A program made the translations under genes and the position numbers. A stretch of DNA of 64,000 nucleotides from positions 54,822-118,821 of the forward strand of contig KN832898.1 in NCBI GenBank assembly GCA_000827325.1, given 5' to 3'. The notes below the pieces were generated by a model, which ran no database searches, was not told the origin of the DNA, and saw nothing but the letters and a program-made list of their open reading frames with translations. The stretch's first letter is position 1, and every line of letters begins with the position of its first letter. Source of the stretch: Oidiodendron maius Zn. Taxonomy: Eukaryota; Ascomycota; Leotiomycetes; Myxotrichaceae. Positions 56,850 to 64,000 of this stretch are shown piece by piece.

Positions 56850-59800
56850 TACATTTCGAATAATCCAACTTAATGTGAGAAAGCAAGGCGCGGTGCACGA
56901 TAGCTTAATGAACGACGAGGAAATCCAGGATGCGGCAGTGTTGGCTATCCAGGAGCCACACGCACGGAAAATCCAGGGTCGACTTCTAACGACCCCCATG
57001 ACACATCATAAATGGAGCAAAATGGTTCCCACGATATGGAGAGAAGGCAGATGGGCGATTCGAAGCATGCTTTGGGTAAACAAGGATGTGGAAGCAGAGC
57101 AGATACCAATAGAATCCCCAGACATAACAGCAGCAATTGTCCGGCTCCCGGGCCGGCTGATCTTGGTGGCGTCGGTCTACGTACCAGGAGAGAACGCTCA
57201 GGCTTTACGGGACACGTGTGCCCATTTAAGCAAGGCCATCGCGGACACAAGGCGAGAGTCGAGCACAGTGGTGGAAATAGTGATTGTTGGGGACTTTAAC
57301 CGACACGATCAGCTCTGGGGAGGAAATGAGGTGTCAATGGAAAGACAGGGCGAGGCGGATCCAATCATCGACATGATGAATGAACTGGCGCTTAGCAGTC
57401 TCCTCCGACGGGGCACAAAAACATGGCATGGCGGGGACTACGACACGACTATTGACCTAGTCCTAGCCACTGAGGGACTCACGGACTCAATGATCAAATG
57501 TACGATACATAGCACGGAACATGGGTCGGATCACTGCGCGATTGAAACGGTCTTCGATGTCTCAACTCAAACGCCAAGCCTGCAGGAGCGGTTACTGCTT
57601 AAAAATGCACCATGGAAAGAGATAAACACTAGGATTGCTAGAACACTAGGGTCTCCTATAGGCGATAGCACAGTCCAACAGAAGACAGACAAATTAATGT
57701 CGGTAGTGCTAGAGGCGGTCCACCTCTTGACACCGAAGGCCAGACCATCACCATACGTGAAACGATGGTGGACAACCGACCTAACACAGCTTCGTCGAAT
57801 TTATACATATTGGAGAAACCGTGCCCGAGCCGAAAGACGGGCAGGACAAACTCGATCAGACCTGGAGAAGACAGCGAGAGATGCGGCAAAGCAATATCAT
57901 GACGCTATCCGGCAGCAAAAGAAAAAGCACTGGAATGAATTCCTGGCGGATAATGACAACATCTGGAAGGCCGCCAAGTACCTAAAATCTGGCGACGATA
58001 CAGCATTTGGGAAAGTGCCACAACTTGCTAGGACGGATGGATCAAGTACGAACGACCACAAGGAGCAGGCAGAAGAATTACTAGCCAAGTTCTTTCCTCC
58101 CCTACCGGATGACATTGATGACGAAGGACCACGACCACAGAGACCTCCTATAATGATGCCAGTGATCACAATGGAGGAAGTCGAACGACAACTACATGCC
58201 GCAAAGTCATGGAAGGCACCAGGGGATGACGGCCTACCGGCGATAGTATGGAAAGAAACCTGGCCAACAGTCAAGCACCATGTGTTAGCAATATTTCGTG
58301 CATCTCTAAAAGAAGGGATATTACCTAGCCAGCGGCGGCACGCCAAGATTATCCCGCTCAAGAAACCAGGCAAAGAGAACTACACAATCGCGAAGGCGTG
58401 GAGGCCAATCTCGCTCCTGGCGACGCTAGGCAAAGTACTAGAATCGGTAGTCGCGGAACGGGTCTCACATGCGGTAGAGACATATGGCCTGCTCCCGACA
58501 AACCACTTCGGAGCGCGCAAACAACGGTCAGCAGAACAAGCACTCATGCTCTTACAGGAGCAGATCTACAATGCCTGGCGGGGAAGAAAGATAGTGAGTC
58601 TGATCAGCTTTGATGTGAAAGGGGCCTATAACGGAGTCTGTAAGGAGAGACTGGTCCAAAGGATGAAGGCGCGAGGGATACCAGAGGAATTGTGCCGATG
58701 GACAGAAGCCTTCTGCTCGCAACGTACGGCCTCGATCCAGATCAACGGACAAAGCTCTGAAATTCGAAACCTACCACAGGCAGGCCTTCCCCAAGGTTCT
58801 CCCCTCTCTCCAATCCTCTTCCTCTTCTTCAATGCGGACTTGGTGCAGAGGCGGATTGATTGCTATGGAGGAGCCATAGCTTTCGTCGATGATTTCACAG
58901 CGTGGGTCACAGGACCGACGGCGCAGAGCAACCGGGGACGTATCGAAGAGATTATCAACGAGTCACTAGATTGGGAAAGGAGGAGTGGTGCGACATTTGA
59001 AGCAGAGAAAACGGCAATCATTCATTTCACCCGCAAGGCGTACAAGGCCGATCTTGAACCCTTCACCATCAAGGGTCAAGTTGTTCAACCTAGAAACAGT
59101 GTTAAGATCCTTGGGGTGATCATGGATGCCAAGCTCAAGTATAAGGAACACATCGCAAGGGCCGCTTCTAAAGGGCTAGAAGCAGTGATGGAGCTAAGGC
59201 GGTTGAGAGGCTTGTCGCCACGTACGGCACGACAACTGTTCACCTCTACCGTCGCCCCAGTTGTAGACTATGCTTCCAATGTGTGGATGCATGAAGTGAA
59301 ATTCAGGGCGGTATGGGCCATCAATAGGGTCCAGAGAATCGGCGCACAAGCAATTGTAGGAACATTCAGCACAGTGGCAACTAGCATAGCAGAAGCAGAG
59401 GCCTATATCAGTACAGCGCAAGATAGATTCTGGAAAAGAGCGATCAAATTCTGGACGGACATCCATACCTTGCCAGAAACAAACCCGCTCCGCAACACCA
59501 CATCGCGAATACGGCGGCTCAAAAGATTTCGCTCGCCATTCCACCAAGTTGCAGAAGTACTCAAAGACGTATCAATGGAGAGCCTCGAAACCATCAACCC
59601 ATTCACACTTACGCCGTGGGAAAGACGAATACAGATAGTTGCAGACGAGGAGGCAAAAGAACTAACCCACACAGATGCGGCGGTCCGCATCGCAATCAGT
59701 AGTTCAGCACGGAACGGAGTAGTAGGAATGGGTGGAGCTATTGAAATTCAGGCATCTTCACAATGTGATCCGACAACAGATACCTTCTCTTCTACGCTCG

Positions 59801-60615
59801 GCATCAGAACGGAACAGAACCCATTTTCCGGAGAACTAAAGGCAATGGAAGCTGCCTTGAGTAGGCTACCGCAGCTGAGATACCAGAACATCGTGCTACT
59901 AACGAGAAGCAAAGCAGCCGCGCTTACAATTAGACAGCCTCGACAACAATCTGGCCAAGAGCAGGTCTACCGTATCTACAAGTCTATCAGGAAGCTACGA
60001 CGAGAAGGGAACACAATAAGAGTCGTATGGCTTCCATCAGGCGAGGAGTGTGAGCTCCTATCGCTCGCCAAAGAGAAAGCAAAGATAGCAACCCAACAAG
60101 AGGCCGCTCTACAGACACAGTTCCCGATCATGCGGTCCACGACCCTTAGAATTGCACAAGCTAAACGAGACACAACTAGACGCCTCCCGGAGAAGGTTGG
60201 AAAACACTCTAAAAGAGTTGACACAGCACTACCAGGCAAGCACACACGACAACTTTATGATCGGCTGTCTTGGAAAGAGGCTAGCGTACTAGCCCAACTT
60301 AGAACAGGGATGGCGCGATTAAACGGATACCTTCATCGTATTGCAGTAGTGGAATCAGACCAGTGTGAGTGCGGACAGGCGAGAGAGTCAGTGGATCACT
60401 TCCTCTTCCGATGCACCAAATGGACGGTATATCGATTAGAGATGCTCCAGTGTACGAATATTCATAGAAGTAACATCTCTTTCTACCTAGGAGGGAAATC
60501 GCCATCAGATGATAAAAACTGGACGCCAAACATGGAAGCAGTTCGCGCAACGATACGATTTGCAATAGCAACAGGCCGACTTGAGGCTAGTCAACCTCGA
60601 GAAGAAACACCTTAG
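56842..60615 (+). CDS. LINE ORF2: endonuclease, reverse transcriptase and degenerate RNase H
   Basis: 1257 residues from [19 protein letters not shown]-type endonuclease (about 5-230): IQEPHA, GDFNRHD (Asp151), GSDHCAI. Reverse transcriptase (about 460-740): [53 protein letters not shown] and the catalytic FVDD (681-684). RNase H-like region (about 945-1075): [10 protein letters not shown] and [10 protein letters not shown] are present. The first catalytic Asp position is a Ser (SSSARNG in place of xDGSxxNG) and the DSQAA position reads RSKAA, so this domain is probably inactive. A C-terminal knuckle, [17 protein letters not shown], is usual for the group. The endonuclease nicks target DNA and the reverse transcriptase primes on it. 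An upstream reading of the same frame (from 56566) overlaps ORF1 and is not used. Confidence 0.92.
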   Translation: MSSTFRIIQLNVRKQGAVHDSLMNDEEIQDAAVLAIQEPHARKIQGRLLTTPMTHHKWSKMVPTIWREGRWAIRSMLWVNKDVEAEQIPIESPDITAAIVRLPGRLILVASVYVPGENAQALRDTCAHLSKAIADTRRESSTVVEIVIVGDFNRHDQLWGGNEVSMERQGEADPIIDMMNELALSSLLRRGTKTWHGGDYDTTIDLVLATEGLTDSMIKCTIHSTEHGSDHCAIETVFDVSTQTPSLQERLLLKNAPWKEINTRIARTLGSPIGDSTVQQKTDKLMSVVLEAVHLLTPKARPSPYVKRWWTTDLTQLRRIYTYWRNRARAERRAGQTRSDLEKTARDAAKQYHDAIRQQKKKHWNEFLADNDNIWKAAKYLKSGDDTAFGKVPQLARTDGSSTNDHKEQAEELLAKFFPPLPDDIDDEGPRPQRPPIMMPVITMEEVERQLHAAKSWKAPGDDGLPAIVWKETWPTVKHHVLAIFRASLKEGILPSQRRHAKIIPLKKPGKENYTIAKAWRPISLLATLGKVLESVVAERVSHAVETYGLLPTNHFGARKQRSAEQALMLLQEQIYNAWRGRKIVSLISFDVKGAYNGVCKERLVQRMKARGIPEELCRWTEAFCSQRTASIQINGQSSEIRNLPQAGLPQGSPLSPILFLFFNADLVQRRIDCYGGAIAFVDDFTAWVTGPTAQSNRGRIEEIINESLDWERRSGATFEAEKTAIIHFTRKAYKADLEPFTIKGQVVQPRNSVKILGVIMDAKLKYKEHIARAASKGLEAVMELRRLRGLSPRTARQLFTSTVAPVVDYASNVWMHEVKFRAVWAINRVQRIGAQAIVGTFSTVATSIAEAEAYISTAQDRFWKRAIKFWTDIHTLPETNPLRNTTSRIRRLKRFRSPFHQVAEVLKDVSMESLETINPFTLTPWERRIQIVADEEAKELTHTDAAVRIAISSSARNGVVGMGGAIEIQASSQCDPTTDTFSSTLGIRTEQNPFSGELKAMEAALSRLPQLRYQNIVLLTRSKAAALTIRQPRQQSGQEQVYRIYKSIRKLRREGNTIRVVWLPSGEECELLSLAKEKAKIATQQEAALQTQFPIMRSTTLRIAQAKRDTTRRLPEKVGKHSKRVDTALPGKHTRQLYDRLSWKEASVLAQLRTGMARLNGYLHRIAVVESDQCECGQARESVDHFLFRCTKWTVYRLEMLQCTNIHRSNISFYLGGKSPSDDKNWTPNMEAVRATIRFAIATGRLEASQPREETP

Positions 60616-60924
60616 ACGCCACATCTACTAATCCATACTAATCCGACTCATACTAATCACCCTGTATAATGACAGCAGGCACCGCTTCAGCCGCCGTCGA
60701 TAGGACGCTGAACACTTGGAGAATAGCCTTCAAGCTAACCTGTTAACAGATACTAGCCCACAGGAATCCGCAGTAAATAGACAGACAGGAGAAGACATAA
60801 GCTAGAAACGGATTGCGCATGGGCTTGAGGAAACCTTGATCCATTTTAGGAAATGTACTTATAGACTTAGTAATAGTTGCCCTTTCGGCTTAGCCGCCGG
60901 GCGTTAATAAATTGTGTGTGTGTG

Positions 60925-60937
60925 TGTATTCGGTGGC
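60925..60937 (+). repeat. Right target-site duplication of the LINE
   Basis: TGTATTCGGTGGC, identical to the left copy, directly after the (TG)n tail. The first TG could belong to the tail, so the duplication is 11-13 bp. Confidence 0.85.
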
Positions 60938-62422
60938 TGACTAGATGTATGAAGAAATGTCGTATATGGACGTAAGCACTATTACTCAAGAGCCACTCAG
61001 TTACACCACCCACTATATGCCACCTTTATCATCCAAGCCTCTCAACTCTGCGGCGGATGATCACGGCATACCTCAATGGACTTCGCAATTTGCGTCGAAA
61101 TTATCTCTCTGCATGAAGCTGTTGCTCTTGCTCTTTGACGTGCTAACATGGATGAGGCGTGAAACGGCGCGCGAGAGATCCACATCATGTGCTTCGAGAG
61201 TCGCGTTCGAGGATGTGTCTGCGTCAGGATGGGTGAGGGTGGTGTTGCGGTCTAGGTACCGTTGTGAGCTTTGGCGAATGTCCTCAAATGGGAAAGAGGG
61301 AAATACATCGACATAACGGCTCTGGAAAGCCGGTGTTCCCATTTCGTTTCGCTGGTTCTTTCTCCATAGCAATCTCCAAGATATTAGCGACAATCAATTT
61401 TCCATGGGAGGTCTTTTAATCACGAGAACATTATTCTGGCATATCAATTTATCCCAGATATTATAGTTACAGTACCTCCAACATTGCCTTTCTACCTCTT
61501 TCCTCTACTCCCTTCTTGGATCATTTGCGTCATTTACCGGCTGCCCATCCCACCCCCCTAGGCCCCCCTCCCTTTCTCTCGGCTTTCCCTCATTTCGAGC
61601 GGTCTTGGCCCCACTCTTCCCAGGGCCAAATACCACCCTCAGTTGTCTGGTGCGCGATCGGTGAATTGAAGGCGCTCAGCGGAAGCTCCGGGTTTACGAC
61701 CGTACCCGAGAGTGGAAGTCTGCGCTGCTTATTCGATACGCGCTCCTTCGAGAAAGGCTGAGTTTCATAACGCGCGGATATTTCCCTGCCATTATCCCTG
61801 TAATCCTCGTTCCGCGGCTATTAGCAGGGAAAGATCTTCGCTGCTCGCGAGCGGCAGTGTGCTAGGCGATGACATATGGTGATTCCCTACTGTGCAGTGA
61901 TAGGGGAGGTATGGGGATAATAGGGGGGTAGGGAATGATAAATGGGAAAGTGAGCTGGAATGGAGCAGGTGGCTTTGGACAGGAAAACAGTGCTCCTAGT
62001 TCCAGCGGTAGCCTCATCGCTGCCTCTGTGCCAACGACATGAGCCAGCACCGAGCGACCACTGCGGCCATTCAGTCAAGGGACGTGTCTTCTATCAATGC
62101 CAAATGTCTGCTGGCGGTTTATCTCACGATGGGAATATTTTTTCAAGAGACGGCACTAAATTTTACAGCTAGATACAGGCTTGAGAAGGGAGTTACTGAA
62201 GTTGGATTGTCCCTCTCCATGTGTATCTTCATGGCAACACTCCATCTGCATTAAGCAATGCGGGCAGGTGTGGCAATGGATAAGCATAGGTGATGTTTCT
62301 TCCTACAACCTCCACAGATCCATCATATGCGCTAGTCTCCCGTTGGCTCTATAATAATATTGCAATTATAGGTTCGTAGCCAGCACCACGGACAGGTGGG
62401 AGTTCGACTTTGCTGGCCACAC
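60938..62422. other. Intergenic stretch right of the LINE
   Basis: Plus frame 60945-61316 and minus frame 61073-61393 overlap each other. The minus one (SQRYLDRNTTLTHPDADTSS, ATLEAHDVDLSRAVSRLIHV) is the more protein-like, but neither has a motif. The rest is pyrimidine-rich (61490-61620) or without open frames. Confidence 0.35.
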
Positions 62423-62743
62423 ATGTATCATCCAGATGCGTGGCTATCTAGAAGAGGCCACGCCTTATACCGTGATTACGTGTGCTTAATGTATCTGGAT
62501 GCATGGCCATCTAAAAGAGTCCACGCCTTACACCGTGATTACATCAGTGAATGTATCATCTGGATGCATGGCCATCTGAAAGAGTCCACGCCTTACACCG
62601 TGATTACATATTCTGAATGTATCATCTGGACGCATGGCCATCTGAAAGAGTCCACGCCTTACACCGTGAGTACATTATATGCATCATCTGGACGCATGGC
62701 CATCTGAAAGAGTCCACGCCTTACACCGTGAGTACATATTGAA
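62423..62743 (+). repeat. Minisatellite, five units of about 62-66 bp
   Basis: Five tandem units with the core GGCCATCTGAAAGAGTCCAC and GCCTTACACCGTGAKTACAT. The first unit (TCCAGATGCGTGGCTATCTA) is the most divergent and the last three are nearly identical. The units differ slightly in length, mainly in the spacer after GTGATTACAT. A frame runs through them and would repeat HGHLKESTPYTV, but spacers of variable length argue against a protein. Confidence 0.9.
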
Positions 62744-63412
62744 TGCGAGTGCATTATGGAGTAAAGGAAGGAGGGACTCAGCTTTTTATAACCTGGAACC
62801 CCTTATACGAACTGAGCGGTCGAGTTCCGAGTTCGGCCTTGGAACCGACCCACACCGTATTGCCTTTGGCCTATTACCCTTTCTCCTGATGGCCATAATG
62901 TGGATGATGCTCAAAAGAGCCAACCCCGATACAGTAAGCCGCAAATCTAATGCCACAGTGTTAGTAAAAGAAGCACTGTTATGTCCGTTAGTGTCGAACT
63001 CTCAGCAAATCCGTACTATACCCGATCCATTGCTGTAGTTAATACCGCAGCCCACCCCACCTTTCCCACCAACTCATGTATTGCTACATGACAGCACATT
63101 TGGCTAGCACGAGCGATATGATGAGGGGGACGAGAGGCGTATTGCTCTTGGTTAAGAAGGAGACCATCAAGTTGATGATGGAGGCAGTCATCGGTGTGGC
63201 AATGCCACTCAACTTGTTCTGGATCCCACGACCATGACTAGAGGACAGAAGTGACAGATGTAGCCGATGAATGTTGAGGGTCTGTCTAAGTAAGTGGTGG
63301 CACATTAGATGCTCTAAATACAACCGTCAGGAAACATGAGAAGAGGCTTTTTTGGTACGATTTATCTACCGCGTCATATTCTGCTCGTTCTTCGTCGCGT
63401 CATACTTTGAGA
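62744..63412. other. Intergenic stretch
   Basis: Short frames only; no motif or repeat seen. 63330-63410 is moderately pyrimidine-rich, like a leader for the next gene. Confidence 0.35.
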
Positions 63413-63719
63413 ATGCTAAGCGAGGCTAGTCTTGCTGCGAAGCGTCGCAGTGGGAATTTAAGGAGGAGAATAGAGACTCTGCTTATCAAGGCCCGTGAGA
63501 TAGAGGGCTACGGTGTTGATATAGCCATAATTCTCAAGAGAAAAAGTCAATACACCACATACGGCGGTACATTACCGCTCTTAATTGCCGAGATGGTAGC
63601 AGCCGCTTCCCGTACATGGCTGAGTTTACTAATACTAGACAGGCACACGCGCACCCTCTCCCGAAACACCTTCTACCCGCAGATCTAGAGAAAATGACGG
63701 CGAAGCGCAAGCAACATAG
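63413..63719 (+). CDS. Small MADS/SRF-like DNA-binding protein
   Basis: Exons 63413-63595 and 63639-63719, with a 43-nt GTAGCA...ACTAG intron (branch TTTACTAATAC), give 87 residues. Residues about 8-50 read AAKRRSGNLRRRIETLLIKA, REIEGYGVDIAIILKRKSQY, TTYGGT. This resembles the core of a MADS box: a basic helix RRxxTLxKKAxE, then the VDVAxII strand and a KxxxY end. Short fungal proteins of this type exist. The C-terminus (PSPETPSTRRSREND) is disordered. It lacks the first basic residues of a full MADS box. The start is the ATG at 63413. Function, if any, would be DNA binding in the nucleus. Confidence 0.5.
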
Positions 63720-64000
63720 AAAGAACGTATAAAAGAATATGTGAATTGGGCTGAATTGCTTGTTTAATTGCTATATCATTACATCAAGGGAATGACCAAA
63801 TTCGGAAGGAATACTGTCTCAATTATAAATGGATCTTATTTCTTGGCGCATAATGTACACCAGCGGACAGCAAGTAATAGATGGAACTGTGTGTCGCCGT
63901 GAGGTATGGTACAAGATAAGGCATATTAAAGAATATAGATTAGTATGAATGGAGAAGATTCGCAAAACGATCGCACGCTCCATTACGAGGCGACTTTTTT

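Larger units (their letters stand above)
55396..60924 (+). mobile_element. Full-length Tad/I-like LINE (non-LTR retrotransposon)
   Basis: About 5.5 kb bounded by a perfect 13-bp target-site duplication (55383-55395 and 60925-60937). It has a short 5' leader (55396-55601) containing a GTGTG-rich run, two overlapping open frames (gag-like ORF1; endonuclease-reverse transcriptase-RNase H ORF2), and a 3' tail ending AATAAATTGTGTGTGTGTG in place of poly(A). All frames are open and there are no RIP-type changes, so the copy is young and might be active. The ORF arrangement, CCHC knuckles in ORF1 and RNase H-like region after the reverse transcriptase fit the fungal Tad1 group of the I superfamily. 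Confidence 0.9.

Noticed and set aside
55624-60571. Minus-strand and alternate-frame open frames of up to 158 codons within the LINE
   Set aside because: Opposite or out of register with ORF1/ORF2, which are strongly supported by domains.
62396-62707. Open frame encoding a repeating HGHLKESTPYTV peptide
   Set aside because: Unit lengths vary and spacers shift; it is a minisatellite that happens to be open.
1-64000. CRISPR array, rRNA or bacterial operon
   Set aside because: No direct repeats with regular spacers, no rRNA-like sequence, and genes are intron-bearing and eukaryotic.

Overview
The window looks like chromosomal DNA from a filamentous ascomycete (Pezizomycotina). Genes are split by short introns (about 43-150 nt) with GTAAGT-like donors and CTAAC/CTAAT branch points. 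Families include a Zn(2)Cys(6) regulator, a LaeA-like methyltransferase, fungal APH-type kinases, patatin/NB-ARC/TPR NLR proteins and a Tad/I-like LINE. I saw no bacterial operon, tRNA, rRNA or CRISPR array. All gene models were read by eye from splice signals and frame continuity; none has transcript support.

Layout. 0-10 kb: an intact APH-family kinase gene, decayed pieces of a second APH family (one joined to an acetyltransferase fragment), an FHA-plus-protein-kinase gene and a small basic protein. 10-19 kb: small lineage-specific genes, including two unrelated proteins ending in the same nine-residue motif PVFHRDGGD, and a Ras-like GTPase. 19-29 kb: a LaeA-like methyltransferase (possibly broken) and two fungal proteins of unknown function. 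30-37 kb: a C2H2 zinc-finger gene with an internal duplication, a histone-fold CHRAC1/Dpb3-like gene that seems to lack its 5' end, a Zn(2)Cys(6) regulator and three small spliced genes. 39-55 kb: two paralogous NLR genes, divergently oriented as a large inverted duplication about 6.9 kb apart. 55-61 kb: a complete LINE bounded by a 13-bp target-site duplication, next to the second NLR. 61-64 kb: a minisatellite and a small MADS-like gene.

The NLR locus is the centre of interest. Both genes share a six-exon plan and encode patatin-like phospholipase, NB-ARC and 42-residue TPR modules. One copy (39622-43661) has Asn in place of the patatin nucleophile Ser but keeps the DGA motif. The other (50563-54982) keeps GTSTG but has DAA in place of DGA. 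They carry 10 and 13 near-identical TPR units, which explains the 125-residue length difference. Between them lie two divergent genes of unknown function (844 and 505 aa) and an intact Tc1-like DD34E transposase gene.

Probable relationships: the NLR pair would act in non-self recognition or regulated cell death, as known for such fungal proteins. The repeats, LINE, transposase and gene fragments mark the region as a fast-changing accessory segment.
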